Of a DNA stretch of 64,000 nucleotides, positions 48,482 to 57,563 are shown in pieces (position 1 is the first letter of the stretch; every line of letters starts with the position of its first letter). The stretch covers positions 682,001 through 746,000 of the forward strand of contig NZ_KV917371.1 of NCBI RefSeq assembly GCF_002019635.1, written 5' to 3'. Origin of the DNA: Metabacillus halosaccharovorans (GTDB taxonomy: Bacteria; Bacillota; Bacilli; Bacillales; Bacillaceae). Both the position numbers and the translations under genes were made by a program. The notes beneath the pieces were generated by a model, which saw nothing but the letters and a program-made list of their open reading frames with translations, had not been told where the DNA came from and made no database searches.

Positions 48482-48510
48482 ATTTTAACAGGGGAAAATG
48501 GCATATTCAA
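48482..48510 (-). promoter_or_regulatory. SigA promoter of the cggR-gapA operon
   Basis: TTGAAT, exactly 17 bp, TAAAAT on the minus strand, about 35 bp upstream of the CggR operator. Confidence 0.75.
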
Positions 48511-48528
48511 GAAATGTTTACCGACTTT

Positions 48529-48762
48529 TTAAAGTAATCGCTTTCTTATGGAATCTTTATCCAAAATTCCGTATGTGACCACTTCTTCTTCTATTTCTAC
48601 GACTGGAATCATAATTTGAAACTTCTCCAAAAGCTCATCATCTTGATAAATATCGACTACTTCATACTCAAAATCAAACTCTTCTTGTAGTTCGTGAATA
48701 ATGGCCAATCCTTTATCACATAACGAACAGTTCTCTTTTGAATAAAAGATTACTTTCTTCAC
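48529..48762 (-). CDS. Glutaredoxin-family (thioredoxin-fold) small protein
   Basis: 77 aa. 'VIFYSKENCSLCDKGLAII' holds the C-x-x-C pair (Cys9, Cys12) at the start of a thioredoxin fold; the cis-Pro is in 'MIPVVEI'. GTG start at 48762, 25 bp after rpoN, so probably co-transcribed with it. Likely a thiol-disulfide carrier; partner unknown. Confidence 0.87.
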   Translation of the reverse strand: MKKVIFYSKENCSLCDKGLAIIHELQEEFDFEYEVVDIYQDDELLEKFQIMIPVVEIEEEVVTYGILDKDSIRKRLL

Positions 48763-48787
48763 AGCTGCTTAGCACTTCCATTCGTTA

Positions 48788-50080
48788 TTAATATTCTTTC
48801 CTTATTGAAGACGTTGGGATAGTTAATTGCTCACGATATTTTGTTACCGTTCTTCTGGAAATATCAATATCATACAACGTTTTAAGTGTATTGGCTATTT
48901 TTTGATCTGACAACGGCTTTTTCTTATTCTCTGAATCTATCACTTCCTTAAGCCTCAATTTAACTGAAGAAGCAGAAACATCTCCTTGATCTTCTGATAA
49001 CTTTGTTGAGAAAAAAGACTTCATATTCATCAGTCCATGTGGAGTTTGCACAAATTTGTCTTTCACCGTACGACTGACAGTTGATTCATGGATGTCTAAT
49101 GTATCTGCAATATCCTTTAATGTTAAGGGCTTTAATGCACTTTTCCCTTTAATGAAAAAATCACTTTGTCTTTTTAAAATTTCATTCATTACATTGATCA
49201 TTGTTTCTTTTCTTTGTTCAATTGCCCGCACCAGCCATTTACCTTGAGTGACATTTTTGGCGTAATAACTTTTCGCTTCTTTATCAATTGTAAACGAGCC
49301 GCTCGCCACAGAAGGATCATGAACCATTAGTTGCGGTATGATTTTATCATTGTACATGATATGCCAGGTACCATTTACTTCTTTTATCATCATATCAGGT
49401 GTCACATATGTGCTTTCATCCACTCCATACTTCAACCCAGGCCTAGGTTCCAGTTGCTTAATGATTTCATGAATTTCTTGTATTTGAGTCATTTTTATTT
49501 TTAAGATCTTGGAAAGTTCCTTCCACGATTTTTCAGCAAATAAACGAAAATGGTCTGAGATAATCGTTTCCGCCAGTTGATTTCTGGTTTGTAGTCGTCT
49601 TAGTTGCAGTAAAATGCACTCCTGAAGAGAACGGGCACCGACCCCTGCCGGTTCTAAGCTTTGAAGAAAATACAATTTACTTTCAAGTACTTCTTCGTCT
49701 ATATTCATGATAAGAGCCAGTTCTTCTAGTGAGTCTTTTATATACCCGTTTGAATCCAATGCATTAATAAGCAGTTCAAGGCAAGACCGATCTTGCTTTG
49801 ATAATGAGAAATCAATCAACTGATGGCGCAGATGATCACGAAGATTTGTTTTTTCTTTTACGGTATTTTCAATGAAGGATTGTTTGTTTGAGGAAGATCT
49901 TGACTGTCGAAAAGGCGACTGCCTGCTCTCCTTTACTTCAATTAGAGGATTTTCTAGCGTAAGCTCTCGCACATATGAAAGCAAATCTGCCGAGGAATAT
50001 TGCAAAAGTGAGATGGCTTGTTGCAGTTCTTGAGTCATATTAAGTTTTAACCCCTGTTGTTGCACTAAATCCATTTTCAT
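48788..50080 (-). CDS. rpoN: RNA polymerase sigma-54 factor (SigL)
   Basis: 430 aa. Region I is the Gln/Leu-rich 'LKLNMTQELQQAISLLQYSSADLLSYV' (11-37), followed by an acidic/linker part, the core-binding domain (about 75-240), a helix-turn-helix ('TLKDIADTLDIHESTVSRTVKDKF' near 315) and the RpoN box 'SRRTVTKYREQL' near 410. It directs enhancer-dependent promoters. ATG 50080 has GGGAGGAAAC ahead. Confidence 0.96.
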   Translation of the reverse strand: MKMDLVQQQGLKLNMTQELQQAISLLQYSSADLLSYVRELTLENPLIEVKESRQSPFRQSRSSSNKQSFIENTVKEKTNLRDHLRHQLIDFSLSKQDRSCLELLINALDSNGYIKDSLEELALIMNIDEEVLESKLYFLQSLEPAGVGARSLQECILLQLRRLQTRNQLAETIISDHFRLFAEKSWKELSKILKIKMTQIQEIHEIIKQLEPRPGLKYGVDESTYVTPDMMIKEVNGTWHIMYNDKIIPQLMVHDPSVASGSFTIDKEAKSYYAKNVTQGKWLVRAIEQRKETMINVMNEILKRQSDFFIKGKSALKPLTLKDIADTLDIHESTVSRTVKDKFVQTPHGLMNMKSFFSTKLSEDQGDVSASSVKLRLKEVIDSENKKKPLSDQKIANTLKTLYDIDISRRTVTKYREQLTIPTSSIRKEY

Positions 50081-50254
50081 TTTAGTTTCCTCCCAATAAT
50101 AGTCTACACAATGAGGTTGAAAAATGTTCTGATTGTCATAGAAAACGCTTACAGTTTTATTTTACTAATCAATGATTCTATTACACAAGTATTTTCTTTA
50201 CCAAGTTTATGTATAGTGCTGGAATACATACGTATTGTTCCTGGCAAATATTAT

Positions 50255-50362
50255 TTTATTTACGATTCCGGGAATTTATTTGCGATTTTCGTATTTTATT
50301 TTCGATTTTGGAGATATATTTTCGATTTTCAAATTTTATTTCCTATTAGACAAAACTTGACA
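50255..50362 (+). repeat. 20-nt periodic array, copy 4 (most regular)
   Basis: Units start at 50255, 50275, 50295, 50315 and 50335, exactly 20 nt apart: TTTATTTACGATT, TTTATTTGCGATT, TTTATTTTCGATT, TATATTTTCGATT, TTTATTTCCTATTAG, then ACAAAACTTGACA. It is between the rpoN start and the MFS terminator. A chance plus-strand frame runs through it. Confidence 0.88.
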
Positions 50363-50397
50363 CATTTCGCCACCTCCACCGCATCTCCGCATAACAC

Positions 50398-50433
50398 AAA
50401 AGAAGAGCCGATCCCCTTAAAGGAATCGACTCT
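50398..50433 (-). terminator. Terminator of the DHA2 exporter gene
   Basis: A 12-bp stem (AGAGTCGATTCC with GGGATCGGCTCT, G-T pairs allowed) followed by TCTTTTGTG on the minus strand. Confidence 0.8.
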
Positions 50434-50438
50434 CCATA

Positions 50439-51953
50439 TTATATCGTCTTAGGCTTCATCTGCGGTTTAGCCTCATTATTTAATTTCTGAATAGCTTCTT
50501 TGCTCGTATCTACACGTTTTACAAAGATAGATAATACAATTGCCAATATATTTATAACTAAAGTAACGTAGAATGAATATTGAATTCCCGCTAATAAAGA
50601 TTTCTGCATTAATAATGCCTGACTAGAAGCAGTTAATGTTGTTGGATCTACACCAGACATTAAGTTTTCTGCTTCTGATGTTGTTACAGAGTTCATGATC
50701 GTTACAAGAATAGCTGTTCCAATGGAACCGGACACCTGTTGAACTGTATTATTAACAGCAGTACCATGCGGGTTTAATACGGTTGGTAATTGATTTAACC
50801 CATTTGTCATAATTGGCATCATAACCATTGACATCCCAAACATACGAAGGGAGTATATGAAAATGATATGACCATAACTAGTGTCAAGCTGTACATTTGC
50901 TAACATGTACGTGGAAACGGCTGTTACCGATAAGCCTAATACTGCAAGAACACGCGGTCCAAATTTATCAAATAACTTACCTGTAATTGGCGACATCAAT
51001 CCCATAATAATCGCACCAGGTAACATCATTAGTCCTGAATCAAGCGGTGAAATACCTCTAACATTTTGCACATAAGCAGGTGTTAAAATCATTCCGGAAA
51101 ACATGGCTACTGCATTCACAATCATAATAACTGAACCAAGTGCAAACATTGGATATTTATAAACGCGTAAATCCAATAATGGTTTCTCCATTTTCAATTG
51201 ACGAACAACGAAAACCACTAAAGCAATTACACCAGCGATCAGAGTCGTTAAAACGATTGGATCTGACCAGCCATCTGAACTTGCAGAACTGAAACCATAT
51301 AATAGACCGCCAAAACCAATTGAAGATAAAACAACTGAGAAATAATCAAGCTTAGCTTCCTTGTTTTGTTCCATTACATTTTGGAATTTAAAGAACGCTA
51401 ATAATAGTGTAATAACAGCTAATGGTAAAATCATTTCAAATAGCAAACGCCAGTCATAGTGTTCAACAATATAACCTGATAAAGTTGGTCCAATTGCCGG
51501 AGCAGTAATCATAACTAATCCAAAAACACCCATTGCTGCACCACGTTTTTCACGAGGGAAGCTGACAAGCATAACATTCATTAATAAAGGTCCCATTACA
51601 GAAGAACCTGCTGCTTGAATCATACGTCCTGTAAGTAATAAACTGAAGTTAGGTGAAAATGCTGCTAATGCTGTACCTAACGTAAAGATAATCATCGATG
51701 TAATAAACAAGCTGCGGTTGGAAAATCTTGTGAGTAAAAAGGCCGAAGCCGGAATTAATACACCACTGACAAGCATATAACCAGTAGCAAGCCATTGGAT
51801 TGTTGAATAATCCTTAATTCCCAAGTCCACCATCATAGACGGTAATGCCACATTTAAAAGTGAGTTATTTAAAAATGAAACAAATGCTCCAATAAATAAA
51901 ATGGCTATCATTAAATATGGCGGTTTCTTTTGTTGTAATGTTTCTTCCATCAT
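50439..51953 (-). CDS. DHA2-family MFS multidrug exporter (LmrB/EmrB-like)
   Basis: 504 aa, fourteen predicted helices. 'NNSLLNVALPSMMVDLGI' in helix 1, 'FLLTRFSNRSLFITSMIIFTLG' in loop 2-3 and motif C 'GPLLMNVMLVSFPREKRGAAMGVFGLVMITAPAIGPTLSGYIVE' (about 120-163) are typical of proton-driven drug export. 27 bp separate it from the TetR gene, with which it forms an operon. The drug is unknown. Confidence 0.92.
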   Translation of the reverse strand: MMEETLQQKKPPYLMIAILFIGAFVSFLNNSLLNVALPSMMVDLGIKDYSTIQWLATGYMLVSGVLIPASAFLLTRFSNRSLFITSMIIFTLGTALAAFSPNFSLLLTGRMIQAAGSSVMGPLLMNVMLVSFPREKRGAAMGVFGLVMITAPAIGPTLSGYIVEHYDWRLLFEMILPLAVITLLLAFFKFQNVMEQNKEAKLDYFSVVLSSIGFGGLLYGFSSASSDGWSDPIVLTTLIAGVIALVVFVVRQLKMEKPLLDLRVYKYPMFALGSVIMIVNAVAMFSGMILTPAYVQNVRGISPLDSGLMMLPGAIIMGLMSPITGKLFDKFGPRVLAVLGLSVTAVSTYMLANVQLDTSYGHIIFIYSLRMFGMSMVMMPIMTNGLNQLPTVLNPHGTAVNNTVQQVSGSIGTAILVTIMNSVTTSEAENLMSGVDPTTLTASSQALLMQKSLLAGIQYSFYVTLVINILAIVLSIFVKRVDTSKEAIQKLNNEAKPQMKPKTI

Positions 51954-51980
51954 ATAACCTTCTTTCCTATAGTAATACTT

Positions 51981-52598
51981 TTAGTATTCTTTCTTATAAA
52001 GTCCTCTTTTAAGTAACTCAATTTGTGCCATATAGGTTCTTAACGCTTCTTCATTCGTCAGATCCTGACCAAACACATGAACAAAATTTTGAGAGGTGAT
52101 TGATCTTAGAATTTTAACAACCTGCTGCAGTTCTTCTTCATTTTTAATATTCAACTGGTCCCGATTGATTAAAGCCAGGATGCTTTGGTACTGCTTTTTC
52201 TTGTTTTCGTACATATGATCTGCCAGTTTGTTTTCCAACTTGTAATTCATATTGAGAAACACATTTTTAAAGAAGTTTTTATACTCCTGCTTTCTTTGGT
52301 TCTTAATCACTAATTGAAACAATTCAATGAATGCCTCAAATATATCTCCGTTTTTGTCCTTTAATATCGTGATAAATCGTTCATTATTTCTTTGAATCAA
52401 CTGGTTTGTTAGATAATAAAATAAATCCTCTTTATCCTCAAAATATTGATAAAAGCTACCTCTGGGAATTCCGGCACTTTTAATAATATTAGCAATGGAT
52501 GCTTCATGGAGCGGAACTCTGGAAAACTCCTCTTTAGCCGCTTGAATTAATGTATCCTGTTTTTCTTTTGATATTTGAAAAAATGTTTGTTTAGGCAT
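51981..52598 (-). CDS. TetR-family repressor
   Basis: 205 aa. Helix-turn-helix at about 25-55: 'EASIANIIKSAGIPRGSFYQYFEDKEDLFYYL'. The helical rest binds a ligand of unknown nature. ATG 52598 follows GGAGAGGAAG. It stands before the exporter, and three dyads of one type lie in its promoter region; it surely represses this operon. Confidence 0.93.
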   Translation of the reverse strand: MPKQTFFQISKEKQDTLIQAAKEEFSRVPLHEASIANIIKSAGIPRGSFYQYFEDKEDLFYYLTNQLIQRNNERFITILKDKNGDIFEAFIELFQLVIKNQRKQEYKNFFKNVFLNMNYKLENKLADHMYENKKKQYQSILALINRDQLNIKNEEELQQVVKILRSITSQNFVHVFGQDLTNEEALRTYMAQIELLKRGLYKKEY

Positions 52599-52622
52599 AT
52601 TTTACACTTCCTCTCCAACAAG

Positions 52623-52637
52623 GTGACACTGTGTCAC
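52623..52637. promoter_or_regulatory. TetR operator O1
   Basis: GTGACACTGTGTCAC, a 15-bp dyad, 25 bp before the repressor start. Confidence 0.85.
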
Positions 52638-52655
52638 AATTGACCGCAAGAGAAA

Positions 52656-52685
52656 TTATATAATGACACGGTGTCATAAGTCAAT
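52656..52685 (-). promoter_or_regulatory. Promoter of the tetR-exporter operon with operator O2 in the spacer
   Basis: TTGACT, 18 bp, TATAAT on the minus strand. The spacer is filled by the dyad ATGACACGGTGTCAT (52663-52677), so bound repressor would block polymerase. Confidence 0.85.
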
Positions 52686-52692
52686 AGAAAAA

Positions 52693-52707
52693 GTGACATG
52701 TTGTCAC
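52693..52707. promoter_or_regulatory. TetR operator O3
   Basis: GTGACATGTTGTCAC, upstream of the -35 box; same half-site GTGACA as O1 and O2. Confidence 0.82.
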
Positions 52708-52732
52708 TTTTCTTTAAAAAAAGAAAACAGAA

Positions 52733-52766
52733 AGCCCAAAAACCTTATTGTATGGTTTTTAGGCTT
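52733..52766 (-). terminator. Terminator of the 76-aa protein gene
   Basis: AAGCCTAAAAACC with GGTTTTTGGGCTT (minus strand), then TCTGTTTTC; it overlaps the stop codon. Confidence 0.75.
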
Positions 52767-52989
52767 CTGTAATAGTATGAAGATAGCTAAATCCCTTATT
52801 CGATACTTCTGCATTAAGGACATTCCCTAAGTTTGTCCTCATTAAGTGCCCTTCACTATATAGTTCTTCGCAAATTCTCCCAAACTCTTCTTTTGTGAGA
52901 TGACACGCTTCTGCGGATGGTATTTGTCCATTTAGTAAGGAAGATAAAATAACTGCTTTTGCGTTTTGGATGTATAGGTTCTCGTGCAT
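52759..52989 (-). CDS. Small protein, possibly YjcQ-like winged helix
   Basis: 76 aa from ATG 52989 behind AAAGGAGGTG. 'NAKAVILSSLLNGQIPSAEACHL' followed by 'TKEEFGRICEELYSEGHLMRTNL' and 'LNAEVSNKGFSYL' looks like a small winged helix and recalls the YjcQ family, but the match is loose. It has a clear ribosome site and its own terminator, so it is probably real. Function unknown. Confidence 0.65.
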   Translation of the reverse strand: MHENLYIQNAKAVILSSLLNGQIPSAEACHLTKEEFGRICEELYSEGHLMRTNLGNVLNAEVSNKGFSYLHTITEA

Positions 52990-53104
52990 TAGGTACACCT
53001 CCTTTAGCACCAGTATGTAACAGAGGTGTGGGGAGATATACCTTTCTTACGTTAAGCTATAGATTCTTATGACATACTTAAGGACCAAAAAACCTAACTA
53101 ATCG

Positions 53105-54799
53105 TTATACGTTGAATTTACTTACCAACCTTTGTAAATCCTCCGCCAGCGCAGATAGACTGTTTGCTGAAGCTGTTATTTCTTCCATAGAAGCCAATTG
53201 TTCCTCAGCAGATGCCGCTACATTCTGGGAGTGCTCTGCAGTATCAGCTGATATACTAGCAATTCCATTTGCAGTAGCTGATACTTGTTCTGTGCTAGCT
53301 GAAATTTCTTGTGCTGTTGCAGCCATATTTTGAATTTCACCTGAAAGCTTATTCATGAATATAAGAATTTCATGAAAATTGCCTTCTGTTTGCTGTACGA
53401 TACTAAGTCCCTCTGCTACCTCTAAAGAAACTTGTTCCATTGACTGGTTTGAACGAGTCATATCCTGTTGAATTTCTAAAATTAAACCTGAAATTTGTGA
53501 AGATGACTGTTCTGACTGTTCTGCTAATTTCCTTACTTCATCCGCAACTACAGCAAACCCCTTTCCATGCTCACCTGCTCTTGCTGCTTCGATTGCAGCA
53601 TTTAAAGCAAGCAGGTTGGTCTGTCCTGCAATTGAAGAAATGGCTTTAGTTATTTCACCAATCTCTCTGGATCGGTTCTCCAAAGACTTAATAACATCAC
53701 CACTTACGGAGACAGATTTGCTGATTGACTGAATTTGCATGACAGTTTTTTCTACAAAAGCTCCCCCTTCTTTGGCTTTAGTAGTCGCCTCTGAACTGAA
53801 CTCTGATATAGACTGAGCGTTGTCAGCAATTGATTGAACTCCTCTTGCGACTTCATCTAAAGCTGTAGAACTTTCCTGAACACTTATAGTTGAACTTTCT
53901 GCTCCACTTGCTACTTTTTGAATTGAATCAGTAATCGTTTCCGTTGCTTTACTTGTTTCTTCTGAACTTGCAGTCAACTCTTCAGCAGAAGATGCAACTT
54001 GTTCAGATGTAACGATTACTTCATTTAATAGTTTTTTTAGATCATCGGCCATCAGGTTATAACTGTTTGTAAGGGTACTCAACTCATCACCAGTCTGATC
54101 TTTAATCCTAGTTGTAAAGTTTCCTTCACCCGCAAGTAGCATCGCAGAGGTTACTTTGGCTAGACGCTTTTTTATTCTATTCGTAAACAAGTACACCACT
54201 ATACTAGCCAACAAAATACTGACTACTAGTACAAGTGAAAATGTTTTCATAAAACCATCGACTATACCTTTAATTATTTCTTGAGATGCTCCTACATAAA
54301 AGATCCCAATTGCCTCTCCGCTGGCATTATTAATCGGCATATACGCAGTTTGGTATATACTCCCTGCTACATTTGCCTCGCCATAGTAGTTTTCACCTTT
54401 TTTTAAAACTACATCAGCAACCTCTTTTGACACTTGGGTACCTATTGCACGTTCACCATTTTGCATAACATTAGTCGCAATTCTTGTATCATGCTGAAAC
54501 AAAGTGACTGTATCACCCGTATCTTCTCCGATATTATCAATAAATTCATAGTTGTCGTTCATTAATGTATCGCCTTTGTAAAGCTTCTTATTTTTAATTT
54601 CCCAGTCACCTGGATATTTATTATCTAAATACCTGTAAGCAAGTTCCAAGTCACCTTTGGCCTTTTCAGTAGCAAATGATTCAATACCTGAAGTAATTTC
54701 TTTTACTACAACGAACCCAATAACAGTTGATAACATCATAATCATACCTAAAACCATCATATTAATTTTAGTTCCAAGCTTAAACTTCAAACTTTTCAT
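53105..54799 (-). CDS. Methyl-accepting chemotaxis protein
   Basis: 564 aa. Helix 1 at about 12-33; extracellular single-Cache sensor about 35-185 ('[38 protein letters not shown]'); helix 2 about 188-207; HAMP to about 262; then the signalling hairpin with the conserved tip '[31 protein letters not shown]' near 400-430. It senses a small molecule outside the cell and drives CheA. ATG 54799 has AAAGGGAG ahead. It stands alone. Confidence 0.95.
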   Translation of the reverse strand: MKSLKFKLGTKINMMVLGMIMMLSTVIGFVVVKEITSGIESFATEKAKGDLELAYRYLDNKYPGDWEIKNKKLYKGDTLMNDNYEFIDNIGEDTGDTVTLFQHDTRIATNVMQNGERAIGTQVSKEVADVVLKKGENYYGEANVAGSIYQTAYMPINNASGEAIGIFYVGASQEIIKGIVDGFMKTFSLVLVVSILLASIVVYLFTNRIKKRLAKVTSAMLLAGEGNFTTRIKDQTGDELSTLTNSYNLMADDLKKLLNEVIVTSEQVASSAEELTASSEETSKATETITDSIQKVASGAESSTISVQESSTALDEVARGVQSIADNAQSISEFSSEATTKAKEGGAFVEKTVMQIQSISKSVSVSGDVIKSLENRSREIGEITKAISSIAGQTNLLALNAAIEAARAGEHGKGFAVVADEVRKLAEQSEQSSSQISGLILEIQQDMTRSNQSMEQVSLEVAEGLSIVQQTEGNFHEILIFMNKLSGEIQNMAATAQEISASTEQVSATANGIASISADTAEHSQNVAASAEEQLASMEEITASANSLSALAEDLQRLVSKFNV

Positions 54800-54917
54800 C
54801 AGATATATACTCCCTTTTAATTAGATAGTATATATATCGGTTTAAAACGAATAAGGGTTAATGAATTTATTAAGAAATTTACAATGGAACTTTAAGGAAG
54901 GGAATCTTTTACATGGA

Positions 54918-54965
54918 CAAAAAAATAGCAAGGGCCTGAGATCAACTCAAACCCTTGCTATTTTG
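54918..54965 (-). terminator. Terminator after tRNA-Arg
   Basis: A 12-bp stem, AAATAGCAAGGG with CCCTTGCTATTT, followed by TTTTG on the minus strand, directly after the tRNA. Confidence 0.9.
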
Positions 54966-54966
54966 A

Positions 54967-55042
54967 CGCGCTCGAAGGGATTCGAACCCCCGACAGACGT
55001 GGTACCGGAAACCACCGCTCTATCCAACTGAGCTACGAGCGC
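54967..55042 (-). tRNA. tRNA-Arg (anticodon CCG)
   Basis: 76 nt. Acceptor GCGCTCG / CGAGCGC, D-arm GCTCAGTTGGATAGAGC, anticodon arm GTGGT-TTCCGGT-ACCAC with CCG in the loop, T-arm GGTTCGAATCC. The 3' CCA is not encoded. In B. subtilis a tRNA-Arg also follows clpP. Confidence 0.95.
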
Positions 55043-55302
55043 ACAATAATATGTCAGTACGAAAAATTATACGGCAACTTCCACTTAATTTCAACTGTCT
55101 TTTCAAGTATTTAGCTTAAAAAGCTTCAAACCATTTTAGATAAACGTTCTATTTGGTCATGAAGCATCCATTTCATGTAGTTTATAATCAGAAAAATGTG
55201 GGAAACATGTTTACATGTTATGCTATTACCATACATAGGATAGTAAGAGGAACACGTAGATATGCATTTTAAAAAATTCATTGTGCTGCTTTGGTCTTTT
55301 CG

Positions 55303-55332
55303 TTTGACCTTTATTGACCTTAGTTGTATGAT
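55303..55332 (+). promoter_or_regulatory. clpP promoter with CtsR box
   Basis: TTGACC (55304-55309), 17 bp, TATGAT (55327-55332). The CtsR heptad repeat, read on the minus strand as GGTCAAT-AAA-GGTCAAA (55303-55319), covers the -35 box with one mismatch to RGTCAAA-NAN-RGTCAAA. This predicts heat and stress induction of clpP. The leader of about 115 bp carries nothing else obvious. Confidence 0.9.
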
Positions 55333-55455
55333 GGAGATACATAAAGTTTTACCTTTTGTTTTATGTCTATGTGTTAAGTCTTAAAGGATTACATAGTATC
55401 TAAATTTTCTTTTAGGACGAAAAATCTTTCTTATATTAAAGGAGGAATACAAAAA

Positions 55456-56049
55456 ATGAATTTAATCCCTACAGTTATTGAACAAACAAACCGTGGTGAG
55501 CGTGCTTATGACATCTACTCCCGTCTTTTAAAAGACCGCATCATTATGCTTGGTAGTGCAATTGACGATAATGTAGCAAACTCTATCGTTTCTCAGCTGC
55601 TTTTCCTGGAAGCAGAAGATCCGGAAAAAGATATCTCGATCTACATTAACAGCCCGGGTGGATCTATTACGGCTGGTATGGCAATTTATGATACGATGCA
55701 ATTTATTAAACCAAGTGTTTCTACAATTTGTATCGGTATGGCAGCTTCAATGGGCGCATTCTTACTTGCAGCCGGTGACAAAGGAAAACGCTATGCTCTT
55801 CCTAACTCTGAAGTTATGATTCACCAACCACTTGGCGGTGCTCAAGGTCAGGCAACTGAAATTGAAATTGCTGCAAAACGTATCTTGTTCCTACGTGATA
55901 AATTAAACAAAATTCTATCTGATCGTACTGGTCAATCATTAGATGTGATCGAGCGTGATACAGAGCGTGATAACTTTATGACAGCTGAACGTGCGCTTGA
56001 GTATGGTTTAATTGATAAAGTATTGGATCGTAATACGTTAGGGAAATAA
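55456..56049 (+). CDS. clpP: ATP-dependent Clp protease proteolytic subunit
   Basis: 197 aa. Catalytic Ser98 in '[14 protein letters not shown]', His123 in 'MIHQPLGG' and Asp in '[10 protein letters not shown]' near 172. '[19 protein letters not shown]' precedes. It forms the tetradecameric barrel used by ClpX, ClpC and ClpE, and removes tmRNA-tagged proteins. ATG 55456 follows AAAGGAGG. Confidence 0.98.
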   Translation: MNLIPTVIEQTNRGERAYDIYSRLLKDRIIMLGSAIDDNVANSIVSQLLFLEAEDPEKDISIYINSPGGSITAGMAIYDTMQFIKPSVSTICIGMAASMGAFLLAAGDKGKRYALPNSEVMIHQPLGGAQGQATEIEIAAKRILFLRDKLNKILSDRTGQSLDVIERDTERDNFMTAERALEYGLIDKVLDRNTLGK

Positions 56050-56060
56050 TGTTAGAGAAA

Positions 56061-56093
56061 AGCTAAAGCCGGATGGTTTTAGCTTTTTTATTT
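56061..56093 (+). terminator. Terminator of clpP
   Basis: AGCTAAAGCC-ggat-GGTTTTAGCT followed by TTTTTTATTTT. Confidence 0.92.
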
Positions 56094-56100
56094 TAGAAAA

Positions 56101-56251
56101 GCGCAAGGCGCTAAGCATTCGGCGACAAGCATAAGGCGAATAGGAATAGAAGGCGTTTTTTGCCTTCAATTCCTATTTGACTAGACCCTAGAGCCGATGG
56201 CGCCTGGAGCTAGACACTAAAACTAAGTACAAATTTTATACTTTCTTACTC
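56101..56251 (+). repeat. GCGC-ended hairpin repeat, copy 2
   Basis: GCGCAAGGCGC start, inner arms TAGGAATAGAAGGCG / TGCCTTCAATTCCTA, end GGCGCCTGGAGCTAGACAC, then AACTAAGTACAAATTTTATA. The order of parts and the trailing sequence match copy 1 at 5847. Confidence 0.78.
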
Positions 56252-56254
56252 TGC

Positions 56255-56301
56255 AAAAAAGAAAGACACACCGGTCTAAAAACCTTTCGGTGTGTCTTTT
56301 C
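56255..56301 (-). terminator. Terminator of the crh operon
   Basis: A 12-bp stem (AAAGACACACCG / CGGTGTGTCTTT) followed by CTTTTTTG on the minus strand. Confidence 0.9.
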
Positions 56302-56302
56302 A

Positions 56303-56560
56303 TTAACTTTCCTGTTGAACAAATTTCTCAAGTGCTTCTACAGCTTCCTGCTCATCGCTGCCTTCCGCAATTAGATTGATTTCTGCTCCGGAACTAACAG
56401 CTAAACTCATTAACCCCATGATGCTCTTTGCGTTTACCTTTTTTCCATCTTTCTCTAAAAAAATATCTGATGCAAAACGATTTGCTTCTTGAACGAATAA
56501 CGCTGCTGGACGTGCCTGTAAACCTGTTTTTAGATTTACTTCAACTTGCTTTTCAACCAT
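56303..56560 (-). CDS. crh: Catabolite repression HPr-like protein Crh
   Basis: 85 aa HPr fold. Where HPr has its active His15, this protein has Gln ('TGLQARPAALFV'), while the regulatory Ser46 stretch 'KSIMGLMSLAV' is kept. That pattern defines Crh: it cannot pass phosphate in the PTS but, phosphorylated on Ser46, acts as CcpA partner. Last gene of the yvcI-rapZ-yvcK-whiA-crh run. ATG 56560 follows GAGGAGAT. Confidence 0.96.
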   Translation of the reverse strand: MVEKQVEVNLKTGLQARPAALFVQEANRFASDIFLEKDGKKVNAKSIMGLMSLAVSSGAEINLIAEGSDEQEAVEALEKFVQQES

Positions 56561-56584
56561 TGTAATCTCCTCTTCTCTTTTTAA

Positions 56585-57535
56585 TTATTTTATAGATAAC
56601 GGCTGGCCTGATCTAAGTTGTTCAGCTATTTCGTCTAGCTTTCTTAAACGATGATTAATGCCTGATTTGCTAATTGTACCGCTTGATACCATTTCTCCAA
56701 GCTCTTTTAACGTAACATCTTGGTACTCAACTCGAAGTTTCGCGATTTCCCGCAATTTATCTGGTAATGCATCTAACCCGATTTTATTATCGATATAGCG
56801 GATATTTTCGACTTGTCTAAGGGCGGCTCCTATTGTTTTGTTTAGATTGGCTGTTTCACAGTTAACTAAACGGTTAACAGAATTCCTCATATCCCGAACA
56901 ATTCGAACATCCTCAAATCGAAGTAATGCCTGATGAGCGCCGATAATATTTAAAAACTCTGTGATCTTCTCGGCTTCCTTTAAGTAGGTGATAAATCCTT
57001 TTTTACGTTCAAGCGTTTTACTGTTTAATTCAAATGTATTCATTAACTCACAAAGGGAATCATTATGTTCCTTATATTGTGAGAAAATTTCAAGATGATA
57101 GGATGAAGTTTCCGGATTATTGACAGAACCTCCGGCAAGAAAAGCACCTCTTATATAAGAGCGTTTGCAACATTTCTTCTTCACCAGGTTTTCAGAAATA
57201 CTTCTATAAAATGTAAACCCTTCATCAAGTATATTGAGGTCTTCTAAAATCTCCTTAGCCCGTTGAACAAGGCGCACAATATAAACATTATTTTTCTTTA
57301 AGCGCATCTTTTTCCGAACAAGCAGTTCTACTGAGATTTCATATTGTTTTTTTAGAAGAGTATAAATTCTTCTCGCAATCGCTGCATTTTCAGTTTGGAT
57401 ATCTAAAATAAGCATACGATTAGAAAATGAAAGGGATCCATTCATTCGAATAAGTGCTGATAGCTCTGCTTTCAAACAGCATGGCTTTAATTCTAAGTTG
57501 GTTAATTCTTTTTTCGTCTCAGATGCAAATGACAA
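56585..57535 (-). CDS. whiA: WhiA-family DNA-binding protein (YvcL)
   Basis: 316 aa. An N-terminal homing-endonuclease-like (LAGLIDADG) domain is seen in '[26 protein letters not shown]' near 123-148; the C-terminal helix-turn-helix is '[38 protein letters not shown]' near 268-305. In Bacillus it influences cell division and chromosome segregation. TTG start at 57535, five bases after GGGGGTG. Confidence 0.95.
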   Translation of the reverse strand: MSFASETKKELTNLELKPCCLKAELSALIRMNGSLSFSNRMLILDIQTENAAIARRIYTLLKKQYEISVELLVRKKMRLKKNNVYIVRLVQRAKEILEDLNILDEGFTFYRSISENLVKKKCCKRSYIRGAFLAGGSVNNPETSSYHLEIFSQYKEHNDSLCELMNTFELNSKTLERKKGFITYLKEAEKITEFLNIIGAHQALLRFEDVRIVRDMRNSVNRLVNCETANLNKTIGAALRQVENIRYIDNKIGLDALPDKLREIAKLRVEYQDVTLKELGEMVSSGTISKSGINHRLRKLDEIAEQLRSGQPLSIK

Positions 57536-57563
57536 TTCTGCACCCCCATTCTTTACCAGGAAC

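Noticed and set aside
50255-50362. Reading the 20-nt arrays as CRISPR
   Set aside because: There are no unique spacers between conserved repeats, units abut each other and no cas gene is present.
50111-50452. Open frame of 113 codons on the plus strand
   Set aside because: It runs through the 20-nt array and the exporter terminator; composition reflects the repeat, not protein code.
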